Shown one piece after another: positions 15,797-24,938 of a DNA stretch of 64,000 bases. The position numbers were made by a program, and so were the translations under genes. The stretch is taken from the NCBI RefSeq assembly GCF_000430765.1, contig NZ_KE387241.1:17280-81279 (forward strand). The letters are read 5' to 3'. This DNA is from Peribacillus kribbensis DSM 17871. Lineage in GTDB: Bacteria; Bacillota; Bacilli; Bacillales; DSM-1321. How positions within the stretch are numbered: the first letter of the stretch is position 1; each line of letters begins with the position of its first letter. The notes beneath the pieces were generated by a model. It did not search any database, had not been told where the DNA came from, and was given only the letters and a program-made list of their open reading frames with translations.

Positions 15797-16966
15797 TTAT
15801 TTTCTATGAACTTTTGCCGGTTTTTTCTCTTCCCTCAGGTCTCCAATTTCACCCTTATAGAAGTTTTTTTGCGAAATGCTTATGTTCAGTGCTTTTGCAT
15901 ACCGTTTTAAATCTCTTTCTTCACTTGGTGAAAGAAGAGAGATGACGGTTCCTTCAGCGCCTGATCGTCCAGTCCGGCCTGATCTGTGAATATACTGCTC
16001 TACAGTTTTCGGCAAATCATAATGAATAACATGTGTCAGTCCCTTTATATCCAGTCCCCTCGCCGCGACTTCTGTAGCGAGCAGTAATGAATGCTCCCCT
16101 GCACGAAGACTCTTAATCGCTGCTTCACGGTCCTTTTTGTTTGATTCCCCATGCAAGACTCCATGAGGAACTTTGTTATAGGAAAGTCTCTCAGAAAGCA
16201 CGCTTAAATTGCCAATATCATTGACAAAAGCAAGCCCCTTCATACCTTTTAGTCTGCTGATTTTTTCAAGGAGCTTTATTTTATCCCTGGGATCGGAGAT
16301 AAAATAAATATGATCTACCTTTGAAGGAATGTTTTCCTCTTTCTCTACGGTAATTACCTCTGGTTCGGACATCAGTTCTCTCGCACGGTTTTCAATTTCC
16401 TCGCCAAGAGTCGCAGAAAACAAGACAACTTGTCTATCCTTCAAAGTACTTTTAATTATATTCTGGATCGTCCCGGTATGCTCTGGAACTAAAAGCTGAT
16501 CTCCCTCATCAAGGACAATCGTTTTTACTTCATGCATCTTCATCTTCTTTTGTTTAATCAGTTCAAAAATTCGTCCGGGGGTTCCGACTACAACCTGAGG
16601 GCGCTTTTTTAATTTCTCAAGCTGCCTCTTCAGGTTGGCTCCGCCAATAAAGGAAGCTCCGGAAATCTTTGTTCCCTTTGTCCACTTTTGAATTTCCTCA
16701 TTAATCTGCATCACAAGCTCATGGGAAGAGGCAAGGATCAGGGCCTGGATTGCAGAGCTTTCTTCGTTGATGCTATTTAAGGCAGGCAGAAGATAGGCGA
16801 GCGTCTTTCCAGTGCCTGTAGGAGACTGGGCCATAAGGTCCTTTCCTTCAAGCATGACGGGTATGGCTTTTTCTTGGATAGTTGTTGGCGCAGAAAAACC
16901 TGAATTATTCCAGTTCTCCAAAAATGCAGGCTTCAATTTATTTAAAAATTCATCTGTTTGAGTCAT
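15797..16966 (-). CDS. yfmL: DEAD-box RNA helicase, YfmL type
   Basis: 389 residues, ATP-dependent RNA helicase core with little extra sequence. Q-motif region GFSAPTTIQEKAIP, motif I SPTGTGKT, motif Ia ASSHELVM, GG, TPGR, motif III SAT, motif VI HRSGRTGRSG. Motif II reads DEGD instead of DEAD; B. subtilis YfmL, as recalled, has DETD at this point, which supports the assignment. YfmL assists 50S ribosome assembly. A short basic tail EEKKPAKVHRK ends the protein. ATG behind AAGGAGAT. Monocistronic. Confidence 0.87.
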   Translation of the reverse strand: MTQTDEFLNKLKPAFLENWNNSGFSAPTTIQEKAIPVMLEGKDLMAQSPTGTGKTLAYLLPALNSINEESSAIQALILASSHELVMQINEEIQKWTKGTKISGASFIGGANLKRQLEKLKKRPQVVVGTPGRIFELIKQKKMKMHEVKTIVLDEGDQLLVPEHTGTIQNIIKSTLKDRQVVLFSATLGEEIENRARELMSEPEVITVEKEENIPSKVDHIYFISDPRDKIKLLEKISRLKGMKGLAFVNDIGNLSVLSERLSYNKVPHGVLHGESNKKDREAAIKSLRAGEHSLLLATEVAARGLDIKGLTHVIHYDLPKTVEQYIHRSGRTGRSGAEGTVISLLSPSEERDLKRYAKALNISISQKNFYKGEIGDLREEKKPAKVHRK

Positions 16967-17024
16967 GTAAATCTCCTTCAGTATATTATAGAGAATATAT
17001 TAACATAAAAGAGCTGACAGCCTG

Positions 17025-17200
17025 TTAATTTAATTCAAAATCACCAGATATTTGTATACCTGTTAACTTGATATCTCCTGATTGAACCTCTGACTTAAGC
17101 GAAGCAGCCTTATCTTTTATAGTAATATCTCCAGAGGCCGCCTTTACTATGAGACTATTGTTCAGTTTCCTGGGGACCTGCACCCAGGCTGATAATACCT
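17025..17200 (-). pseudogene. C-terminal relic of a DUF4097 (LiaG/YvlB-like) protein
   Basis: The minus strand encodes WVQVPRKLNNSLIVKAASGD, then ITIKDKAASLKSEVQSGDI and a final IQISGDFELN before the stop at 17025. The repeated SGDI beta-strand pattern is that of DUF4097 beta-helix repeat proteins linked to envelope stress loci. No start codon or upstream domain remains. It lies within a 350-bp gap that otherwise holds only the helicase promoter region and a hairpin. Confidence 0.6.
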
Positions 17201-17206
17201 ACTAAA

Positions 17207-17244
17207 GAAACCCGCCAATAACGATGGCGGGTTTCACTTTTTTC
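17207..17244 (+). terminator. Hairpin terminator
   Basis: Stem GAAACCCGCCA/TGGCGGGTTTC followed by CACTTTTTTC. Confidence 0.65.
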
Positions 17245-17316
17245 ACTGTCAATTCGGCACCTTATGAGAAAGCACCTCAAACCGGATCTCTTACTCTGAC
17301 AGCTCAGGTTTTTTTA

Positions 17317-20300
17317 TCATTTATCTTTCTTTCTCTTCTTACGGTTCTTAATCCTGCTTAATGCCTCGTAGACAATTGGAACAATAACCAGTGTCAGCAG
17401 GGTTGAGCTTGTCAAGCCGCCGATTACGGTCACGCCGAGTCCCTTGGAAATTATGCCGCTTCCTTCAATACCGAGCGCAAGAGGAATAAGTGCGCCGATT
17501 GTAGCGATGGCAGTCATCAGGATCGGACGGAGACGGACTGTCCCCGCGTCAAGCAGGGCCTCTCTGGTACTCATGCCCGCTTTCTCGTTATGGATGACAC
17601 GGTCAATTAAGACAATGGCGTTGGTGACGACGATTCCGATCAGCATCAGCGCTCCGATCATGGCAGAAACACTTAATGTTTCTCCTGCAATCAGAAGTCC
17701 CAGCAGGCCTCCGATAATCGTAAACGGCAGGGCGAACAGAATGGCAAACGGGGCAAGCCCTCCTCCGAATGTTATAACGAGGACCAGGTAAACAATGGCG
17801 ATGGCTGCAAGCATGGCAAGACCCAGCTGCTTGAAGGATTCATTAATATCCTGGCTGACACCGCCCATATTGATTTCTGTATTGCCTTTATCGATCTTAT
17901 CGACTTTCTTTTGGATATCGGCAGAAGCCTTCGCAGCATCATCTGTTTTCAGCTGGCCGCTTACTTCTACATAAATTTTGCCGTCTCTTCGGCTGATGGT
18001 ATTGGATGTTGTGCCCTCTTTGACATCGACAACATCTTTAATCCTTACTTCTCCGCCGATTGGAGAAGAAATGGTCTTATTGGTAATATCCGAAATGGAA
18101 TGGTAGGTTTCCTTGTCGGCCATCACATATACATTTAATTCTTCGTCATTCTTCACTACCTTGGTCAGAACTGGACGATTTCTCTGCGGACTGAGTGCCA
18201 TTCCGATCTGGCCAGCAGTAAGGCCCAGGCTGCTCAGTTTTTTCTGGTCTGCAACCAGCGTATATTCCGCATATGTTTCAGACATGCTTGAATCCACATT
18301 CTTCAGCCTGTTGTCTTTTTTCATGATATCCTCGATATCGCCGACAACAGGTTTAATGTCCTTCATGCTGTCGCCGTACACATACATCTTCACTTCATTG
18401 CTGGAACCGCTGGAACTGAAATTCTGGGACATCCACTCGCCATTGTCAGTGAATGACTGAAGCTTTTTGATCACTTTGTCCTTTTCATTCTCAAAGTCTG
18501 GTGTGTCATCCTTGTATTGTACGTAGAATATGGCACTGTTCGTTTCTCCGGGATTCATTGGATTTTCTCCGCCAAGGGACATTTGGACCGTTTTTACATT
18601 CTTACGGTTCTCGAAAAAGTCTTCAGCTTTCTTTGCTGCATCCTCAGACTGATTCAGGGTTACCCCAGGGTCAGGCTTGAATGTAGCAATCATCATCTTC
18701 TCTTCTTCAGAAGAAAGGAAGCTCACACCTATAACCGGGATGAGGAACAGACTTCCAGCCAAAATCAGAACGGCTGCGATAAAGGTGATGATTTTATGAT
18801 TTAAAGCTCCGTTCAGAAGCTTCCGATAAAATCCTGCCAATTTTCCGGGACCATGATTCTCATGTACCTTGACTCCCTTTTTAAACAGAGATGATGCAAG
18901 CATCGGCACAATGGTAATGGCCACAATCAGGGAAGCTGCAAGTGCAAAAACAATGGTCAAGGCAAACGGAAGGAAGAGTTCGCCAACCATGCCCCTAACC
19001 AGCCCCAATGGCAGGAATACAGCCACAGTTACTATGGTTGAGGAAAGAATGGGAATGAACATTTCCTTTGTAGCTTCCCGGATTAAGTCTCCGCCTTTTA
19101 GGGATTCCTCTTTAAGAGACATTCTTCGGTAGATATTTTCAATAACAACAATCGAATCATCCACTACCCGGCCTATCGCGACCGTCATGGCACCCAGTGT
19201 CATCATGTTCAGGGTGATATCCATCTGCTTTAACGCCAGGATGGCTATAATCAACGAAAGCGGGATGGATACAACTGCAATCAGCGTAGATTTAATGTCC
19301 CTCAAGAACAGCAGGATGATGACTATGGCGAAAATGGCGCCAAACACAGCTTTATTTAACATCGTGCTGACAGAGTCTTCAATTGGTGTTGCCTGGTCGA
19401 ATGTATACACTGTCTCAAGGCTGCCGATTTCCTTCTTTAGGTCCTTCATTTTATCTTTTACATCGTTCGCAACATCCACCGTATTGGCGTCCTGCGCCTT
19501 TACAATCGAAATTCCGATCGCTTCTTTTCCATTTGTCCGGGATATGGATTCAGCTTTCCCGACTTCCTTTATATCAGCGATTTCTTTAAGCTTTACAGCC
19601 GGGATGGCAGTACTTCCCTGCTGAGCTCTGCCCTGGAGTGCAGCTGCCCCGGCGTTGGTGCCTTGGCCTTGCGGGCTCTGGCTGCCTGCACCCTGCTGGC
19701 TGCCCATACCTGAATTTTGCTGCTGTGAAGCCCCTCCGCCTGATGAAGGGACTGCCGGGATTTCCAGATTCTTTAAATCTGAAATGGTCGTAATATTCCC
19801 ATCAATCTTTACGGATTTTTCTGTATCCTTAAACGTGTAAAGCCCAAGAGGAATATTGACATCCGAGCCTTTGATGATGTTTTGGACGGTTTCTTCATTA
19901 AGGCCCAGCTGTTTCATTTTATCCTGCTTGAATGTCAGCTCTACCTCATCCACCTGCTGTCCGGAAATCTGGACGGAGGAAACACCATCGATTCCTTCCA
20001 AGGCAGGAGCTATTTTGTTCTTAACCGTTTTTGTCAGCTTTGCCAGAGATTCTTTATCATTAGAAACACTAAGAGTCAGGATTGGAAAAGCGTTAAAGTT
20101 CAATTTAGAAGTCTTCGGATCCTGGACGCCATCCGGGAATTTGATACCAGAAACAGCTTCCTCTACATCTTTCTTGGCATCGTCCATGTTTTTTCCAAAG
20201 TCATATTCAATCTGTATGGACGAAGCATTCTGATAAGAAGTCGAGCTTACTACTTTTACTCCGCTCATGCTCTGCACAGCCTGTTCGATCGGCTGGGAAA

Positions 20301-20490
20301 CTGAATCGGCGACTTCCTGAGGAGTCGCGCCCGGGTATGCAGTCGTAATGCTCAGTACAGGAGTACTGATATTCGGGATTGTTTCAAGCTTCATGTTCAT
20401 GCCGGAATACAGGCCCGCTGCCACTACGATGAGTGTCATCAGCCAGACGGCAAATTTATTTCTCAGTGTAAAATTGATGATTTTATTCAT
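17317..20490 (-). CDS. swrC: RND efflux permease, SwrC/AcrB family
   Basis: 1057 residues, proton-driven multidrug/lipopeptide exporter of the plasma membrane. One N-terminal membrane helix, a large extracellular loop, five helices, a second large loop and five more helices. The proton relay Asp pair is present in AIGRVVDDSIVVIENIYR. B. subtilis SwrC (YerP) has similar length and exports surfactin-like compounds. Within the first loop, around residues 250-295, there is a Gln/Gly-rich low-complexity stretch (QQQNSGMGSQQGAGSQ and onward) not expected in AcrB. Divergent from a TetR gene, with two operator palindromes between them, so probably repressed by it. No membrane-fusion or outer-membrane partner nearby, as normal in Gram-positives. 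Confidence 0.9.
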   Translation of the reverse strand: MNKIINFTLRNKFAVWLMTLIVVAAGLYSGMNMKLETIPNISTPVLSITTAYPGATPQEVADSVSQPIEQAVQSMSGVKVVSSTSYQNASSIQIEYDFGKNMDDAKKDVEEAVSGIKFPDGVQDPKTSKLNFNAFPILTLSVSNDKESLAKLTKTVKNKIAPALEGIDGVSSVQISGQQVDEVELTFKQDKMKQLGLNEETVQNIIKGSDVNIPLGLYTFKDTEKSVKIDGNITTISDLKNLEIPAVPSSGGGASQQQNSGMGSQQGAGSQSPQGQGTNAGAAALQGRAQQGSTAIPAVKLKEIADIKEVGKAESISRTNGKEAIGISIVKAQDANTVDVANDVKDKMKDLKKEIGSLETVYTFDQATPIEDSVSTMLNKAVFGAIFAIVIILLFLRDIKSTLIAVVSIPLSLIIAILALKQMDITLNMMTLGAMTVAIGRVVDDSIVVIENIYRRMSLKEESLKGGDLIREATKEMFIPILSSTIVTVAVFLPLGLVRGMVGELFLPFALTIVFALAASLIVAITIVPMLASSLFKKGVKVHENHGPGKLAGFYRKLLNGALNHKIITFIAAVLILAGSLFLIPVIGVSFLSSEEEKMMIATFKPDPGVTLNQSEDAAKKAEDFFENRKNVKTVQMSLGGENPMNPGETNSAIFYVQYKDDTPDFENEKDKVIKKLQSFTDNGEWMSQNFSSSGSSNEVKMYVYGDSMKDIKPVVGDIEDIMKKDNRLKNVDSSMSETYAEYTLVADQKKLSSLGLTAGQIGMALSPQRNRPVLTKVVKNDEELNVYVMADKETYHSISDITNKTISSPIGGEVRIKDVVDVKEGTTSNTISRRDGKIYVEVSGQLKTDDAAKASADIQKKVDKIDKGNTEINMGGVSQDINESFKQLGLAMLAAIAIVYLVLVITFGGGLAPFAILFALPFTIIGGLLGLLIAGETLSVSAMIGALMLIGIVVTNAIVLIDRVIHNEKAGMSTREALLDAGTVRLRPILMTAIATIGALIPLALGIEGSGIISKGLGVTVIGGLTSSTLLTLVIVPIVYEALSRIKNRKKRKKDK

Positions 20491-20518
20491 TTTACCCTCC
20501 CTTTTACAGATAAAGCAT

Positions 20519-20561
20519 TGACCAGTCGGTCATAATATATAATAATATATCTGACCGGTCA
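20519..20561. promoter_or_regulatory. Tandem TetR operators between swrC and its regulator
   Basis: Palindromes TGACCAGTCGGTCA (20519-20532) and TGACCGGTCA (20552-20561), centres 31 bp apart (about three helical turns), flank an AT-rich core TAATATATAATAATATAT that can hold promoters in both directions. GACCGGTC-type sites are typical of TetR regulators. Confidence 0.75.
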
Positions 20562-20654
20562 TTCACCGTCAATACATTCCTTTCCAATTCACAAATTCTT
20601 AATAATTTGAATGTCTGGGATTATCATACATATTAGCTTTTAGGCGGTGGTATT

Positions 20655-21509
20655 TTGAAGGAAAAAGAAAGAACGATTATGGAGACAGCCATTAAGTTAT
20701 TTGCGGCAAAAGGATTCGATGCAACTTCCATTCAGGAAATTGCCAGCCATGCGGGTATATCCAAAGGTGCCTTCTATCTGCACTTTAAATCCAAAGAAGC
20801 CCTGCTTCTTGAGATTTTTAAATACTATTATGAAAAAAACAAAGAAAAAATGGAGAGCTTAAAAGGTCTGAATCTGGCTCCTGAGGATCTATTTATAGAA
20901 CATATCGTCTGCCAATATGAGTCCATATTAAATAAGAAGGACTTCATTATCATGCACGCCCGCGAGCAGGCTCTTCCTTTTAACGATTCAGTAGCAGAGA
21001 CGATAAAAAGCATGCGCCGGGAATCTGCCGAAATGATCCGGCAGAATATCTACTCCCTTTATGGGCAGCCAATAGAAGAATATCAATGGGATTTGACTAT
21101 TCTTGTTCAGGGAATGATCCACTCCTATTTGGAGCTGATCCTTTTTTTGAATATGGAGCTTGATCTGTACGAGATCGCTGGGTTTATCCTGAATAGAACT
21201 CATGATATAGCACAAGGGTTACTACAGTCTGATGCAAACCCGATTATCACCAGCCACAAACTTACAGAGTTCATGAATTGTCCTTTTCCTGGGAAAGTGG
21301 ACAGGGATTCCGTCCTCCAGGCCATTTCTTCTGCAAAGGAGGATTATAAAGATTCGGAGGATGCCCTGGTGTCCCTGGAGCTCATAGAATCCGAGATGCT
21401 GTCCAAAAATCCAAGGATCCCTGTCATACGGGGGATGCTTTCCAACCTGGAAAGTGAAGAAGGGATGCAGTCTCTCGTTCGAAAGATTGAATTCCTTTTC
21501 AATATCTAA
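20655..21509 (+). CDS. TetR family transcriptional regulator
   Basis: 284 residues. The N-terminal TetR DNA-binding domain is complete: ETAIKLFAAKGFDATSIQEI and then AGISKGAFYLHFKSKEAL, the recognition helix region. The ligand-binding part is longer than the usual 190-210 residue total, with an extra C-terminal region of about 80 residues. TTG start at 20655 behind AGGCGGTGG is the best supported; the next in-frame ATG would remove the first helix. Divergent from swrC and likely its repressor as well as an autoregulator. Confidence 0.88.
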   Translation: MKEKERTIMETAIKLFAAKGFDATSIQEIASHAGISKGAFYLHFKSKEALLLEIFKYYYEKNKEKMESLKGLNLAPEDLFIEHIVCQYESILNKKDFIIMHAREQALPFNDSVAETIKSMRRESAEMIRQNIYSLYGQPIEEYQWDLTILVQGMIHSYLELILFLNMELDLYEIAGFILNRTHDIAQGLLQSDANPIITSHKLTEFMNCPFPGKVDRDSVLQAISSAKEDYKDSEDALVSLELIESEMLSKNPRIPVIRGMLSNLESEEGMQSLVRKIEFLFNI

Positions 21510-21517
21510 GCATTTAA

Positions 21518-21544
21518 AAGGCTGCACCCTATGGGTACAGCCTT
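21518..21544. terminator. Bidirectional terminator
   Basis: Stem AAGGCTGCACCC/GGGTACAGCCTT between convergent tetR and putP. Confidence 0.75.
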
Positions 21545-21562
21545 ATTTCATTTAAGAAAGGA

Positions 21563-23026
21563 CTATGACAGCTTTCGCACTGCTTCGTCAAACTCTTTGT
21601 TGATTTCTTCAGATGGCTTCAGTGTTAACAGACTTACCACAATGATGGCTATCCCGCTGATAATGAATCCTGGGATGAGCTCGTATACGTCCGAAAAGGC
21701 GTCAATCTGCTCCCAGATGATGACCGTGAGTGTTCCCGCAATCATCCCCGCAAGCGCTCCCCACTTGTTCATACGCTTCCAGTAAAGACTGAGAAGGATT
21801 AGCGGACCGAAGGCAGCACCGAAACCAGCCCAGGCATATCCGACCAGATTCAAGATGGTATCGCTTGGATGGACGGCCAGCCACAATGCGATCAGGGCGA
21901 TTCCGAGAACAGATAACCTGCCGACAAGTACAAGCTCCCTATTGGAAGCATTTTTTCGTATAAAAGCTTTGTAGAAATCCTCAGTCAGGGCACTGGATGT
22001 GACCAGAAGCTGGGAGGATATTGTACTCATGACTGCAGCCAGTATGGCAGCAAGCAAAAAGCCGGTAATCAAAGCAGGGAAAAGCTGATCGGAGAGCACA
22101 ATAAATACCGTTTCTGCTTTATTTAAGGTTTGATGGGTAATATGGAAATAGGCAATCCCTATAAGGCCGGTGAACATAGCGCCTACAATCGAAAAGACCA
22201 TCCAGCCCATACCAATTCTTCTGGCATTCTTCATTTCCTTAACAGATGCAATGGCCATGAAACGGACGATGATGTGAGGCTGGCCAAAATAGCCCAGTCC
22301 CCAAGCTAAAAGAGAAATAATTCCGATGGGTGTGATCCCTTTAAATACCGAAAGTAACTCAGGATTAATGTCATGAATGACGTCAAATGTATGGCCTACG
22401 CCGCCATTATTCACAAAAACGACGATTGGAACGATGATAAGGGCAATAAACATAATGGTTCCCTGAACAAAATCGGTCCAGCTCACTGCCAGGAATCCGC
22501 CAAACAATGTATAACAAACCACAACACCAGCCGTAATCCATAATCCGGCCGAATAGTCCATATTGAATGCTGTCTTAAACAAAGCTCCCCCGGCAACCAT
22601 CCCGGAGGAGGTATAGAAGGTAAAAAACACTAAAATAACAAGCGCCGAAACAATCCTTAATATCCGCGATTCATCCTTGAATCGATTTTCCAGATAATCC
22701 GGGATGGTGATAGAATCGTTGGCAACTTCTGTATAAGTCCGAAGCCTGGGTGCGACATAGAGCCAGTTCGCATATGCCCCAAGGCATAATCCTACAACTA
22801 TCCAGCCGCTTGAAACACCATTTGCATACATGGCCCCAGGCAGACCCATTAACAGCCAGCCGCTCATGTCGGATGCCCCGGCGCTCAAAGCTGTTACAGC
22901 AGGGCCGAGATCCCGTCCCCCCAGCATATAATCGGAGAGATTAGCTGTTCTCCTATAGGCTATATACCCGATTAAGAGCATACCTGCCATATAAATCGCT
23001 ATTGACGTCAATACCCCATAATCCAT
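21563..23026 (-). CDS. putP: Sodium/proline symporter PutP (OpuE-like)
   Basis: 487 residues with about 13 membrane helices, solute:sodium symporter family. Diagnostic segments are SDYMLGGRDLGPAVTALSAG with ASDMSGW, and GYFGQPHIIVRFMA, which hold sodium and proline-site residues in PutP. Imports proline with Na+ for nutrition or osmoprotection. ATG behind AGGAGGAATT. Single gene. It could equally be the osmotically induced OpuE paralog; promoter evidence does not decide. Confidence 0.87.
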   Translation of the reverse strand: MDYGVLTSIAIYMAGMLLIGYIAYRRTANLSDYMLGGRDLGPAVTALSAGASDMSGWLLMGLPGAMYANGVSSGWIVVGLCLGAYANWLYVAPRLRTYTEVANDSITIPDYLENRFKDESRILRIVSALVILVFFTFYTSSGMVAGGALFKTAFNMDYSAGLWITAGVVVCYTLFGGFLAVSWTDFVQGTIMFIALIIVPIVVFVNNGGVGHTFDVIHDINPELLSVFKGITPIGIISLLAWGLGYFGQPHIIVRFMAIASVKEMKNARRIGMGWMVFSIVGAMFTGLIGIAYFHITHQTLNKAETVFIVLSDQLFPALITGFLLAAILAAVMSTISSQLLVTSSALTEDFYKAFIRKNASNRELVLVGRLSVLGIALIALWLAVHPSDTILNLVGYAWAGFGAAFGPLILLSLYWKRMNKWGALAGMIAGTLTVIIWEQIDAFSDVYELIPGFIISGIAIIVVSLLTLKPSEEINKEFDEAVRKLS

Positions 23027-23307
23027 AGAATTCCTCCTATATAAAAATAATTTTTTATAAATCCTTATAGGATTATCTATTGCTCTAAAGCCTTTACACC
23101 TCCCTTTTTTCTTTCTATTCTAAAAATACAATTATATTTATATAAGAACAACAAGAAAAGAAGAGTTTGTTAAACTTTTTTAACCCTTGGGTTATAGCCC
23201 TGCTGAAGCAGCGTGTACTGCATCATTGAATTGTAAAGAAGGAAATGATACTCTTAACAGGGTGTTTTTCAGAAACAGCATATAAACAGCTAAATAGGAG
23301 AGTCATC

Positions 23308-24609
23308 ATGTTTGATTTAAAAAAGAACAATACAACCCCTGGGACTGAATTAACAGCCGGCCTCACAACTTTTTTTACAATGGCTTATATCATTGTTGTG
23401 AATCCGCTGATTCTTTCAGATGCTGGGGTGCCCTTTCAACAGGGCTTTACAGCCACCATCATCGCAACCATCATCGGAACCTTGTTCATGGCCGTGGCTG
23501 CGAACTACCCCATTGCTGTCGCGCCTGCCATGGGTACGAATGTATACTTTGCTTACACGGTCATCCAGGCACACAGCGGAATTGGTTACAGTGAAGCCTT
23601 TTCCGCATTATTTATAACGGGCATTCTATTTTTTATATTATCCCTAACCAGACTCCGGTCCATGCTGATCCGGATCATTCCTGAAAACCTTAAGTACGCC
23701 ATTACTTCTGGAATCGGCCTGTTCATTGCATTCATCGGCCTAAGGTTATCAGGGATTATCAAAGCACATCCATCAAATCTTGTCGGGCTTGGCAATCTGC
23801 ATTCACCGAGCGTTGTGCTGGCATTGGCCGGACTTGCCATTACACTCATCCTGATTACCTTGAATGTACCCGGGGCCATCTTTATCGGAATCGTCTTGAC
23901 GGGCATCATCGCTATGTTTACCGGACAGCTTTCCTTCAACAAGGGATTTGTCTCGCTTCCTTCTCTTCCAGAAGGGCTGGTTGCGTACAATCCGGTCCAT
24001 GCCATCAGTGATGTCATCCAGTTCAGCCTATATCCGGCCATCTTTTCCATTATCCTGGTTACCATTTTTGATACAACCGGTACGGTACTCGGAGTGGCTA
24101 AACAGGCTGGCCTTATGCAGGGTGACAAACTGCCGCGTGCACGAAGGACCCTTGTGGCAGACTCTGTAGGCACTTTGTTCGGAGCCATCTTTGGGACTAC
24201 CCCAACCTCTGCCTATATCGAATCCGCTTCGGGGGTTGCTGCAGGCGGGCGTACTGGCCTGACTTCAGTGTTTGTAGCCTTGTTCTTTGCCATTGCAGCA
24301 TTTTTCGGACCGATGATCAGCGCGATTTCAGGAATAGCGGCAATCACTTCACCGGCACTTGTCATTGTAGGGGCTTTGATGCTTAGCAATGTACGGCATA
24401 TTGTCTGGGATGATTTTGATGAAGCCTTTCCTGCCTTTATTGTAATCCTAACCATGCCGCTGACGTCAAGCATTGCGACAGGGATCGCCTTTGGATTCAT
24501 CTCTTACCCGCTGATGAAAATGGCAAAGGGCAAGTGGAAGGCCGTCCATCCGCTGGTATACATCTTTGCTGTTTTATTTGTCATTCAGCTTGTGTTTTTC
24601 CCTCATTGA
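23308..24609 (+). CDS. Purine (guanine/hypoxanthine) permease, AzgA-type NCS2
   Basis: 433 residues, about 12-14 membrane helices, AzgA-like NCS2 family. Motifs include GLTTFFTMAYIIVVNP, AVAPAMGTN and FGTTPTSAYIESASGVAAGG. B. subtilis PbuG and PbuO have this length and import guanine and hypoxanthine with protons. Start at ATG 23308 behind ATAGGAGAG; the longer in-frame version from 23245 has a polar extension and no ribosome binding site. No purine riboswitch aptamer is present in the 270 bp upstream, which fits PbuO better than PbuG. Confidence 0.87.
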   Translation: MFDLKKNNTTPGTELTAGLTTFFTMAYIIVVNPLILSDAGVPFQQGFTATIIATIIGTLFMAVAANYPIAVAPAMGTNVYFAYTVIQAHSGIGYSEAFSALFITGILFFILSLTRLRSMLIRIIPENLKYAITSGIGLFIAFIGLRLSGIIKAHPSNLVGLGNLHSPSVVLALAGLAITLILITLNVPGAIFIGIVLTGIIAMFTGQLSFNKGFVSLPSLPEGLVAYNPVHAISDVIQFSLYPAIFSIILVTIFDTTGTVLGVAKQAGLMQGDKLPRARRTLVADSVGTLFGAIFGTTPTSAYIESASGVAAGGRTGLTSVFVALFFAIAAFFGPMISAISGIAAITSPALVIVGALMLSNVRHIVWDDFDEAFPAFIVILTMPLTSSIATGIAFGFISYPLMKMAKGKWKAVHPLVYIFAVLFVIQLVFFPH

Positions 24610-24622
24610 TCGGTAAAACTAA

Positions 24623-24660
24623 AAAAGCTGTTCCTGGCATGATACCTGGAACAGCTTTTT
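24623..24660 (+). terminator. Terminator of purine permease gene
   Basis: Stem AAAAGCTGTTCC/GGAACAGCTTTT followed by TTTC. Confidence 0.85.
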
Positions 24661-24734
24661 TTCATTTCGATGTTAATCCAGGGCTGGAAAGTGTCTTTTA
24701 GGTTATGAATAAACGGGATTCTGCCGCAGTTTTT

Positions 24735-24938
24735 TTAGCAGCACCGGGAGACTTTTCCGCCCTTTGCATTGTATCTGGCATCCTGGGCCTCGCAGAAAAA
24801 CTCTTTTCTGCTTTGGATCTTTTCATCCGGATGATGCCTTTTCATATGATCGACATACTTCTCATAGTCTGGGACCCCGACCAGGAGGGAGATAAATTGC
24901 CTGCGATAGCTCATTGCTTTTAGGAGTTTAGCCAGCAT
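24735..24938 (-). CDS. ybdD: YbdD/YjiX family small protein
   Basis: 67 residues, soluble, with the family core GVPDYEKYVDHMKRHHPDEK and FFCEAQDARY, ending in a double cysteine. It is nearly always encoded directly after cstA/btsT genes; its start overlaps the end of cstA by 11 bp, so translation is probably coupled. Function is unknown but is taken to assist the pyruvate/peptide transporter. Confidence 0.88.
   Translation of the reverse strand: MLAKLLKAMSYRRQFISLLVGVPDYEKYVDHMKRHHPDEKIQSRKEFFCEAQDARYNAKGGKVSRCC

Noticed and set aside
23027..23307. Purine riboswitch before the purine permease
   Set aside because: No conserved loop sequences or pairing of the purine aptamer could be found.
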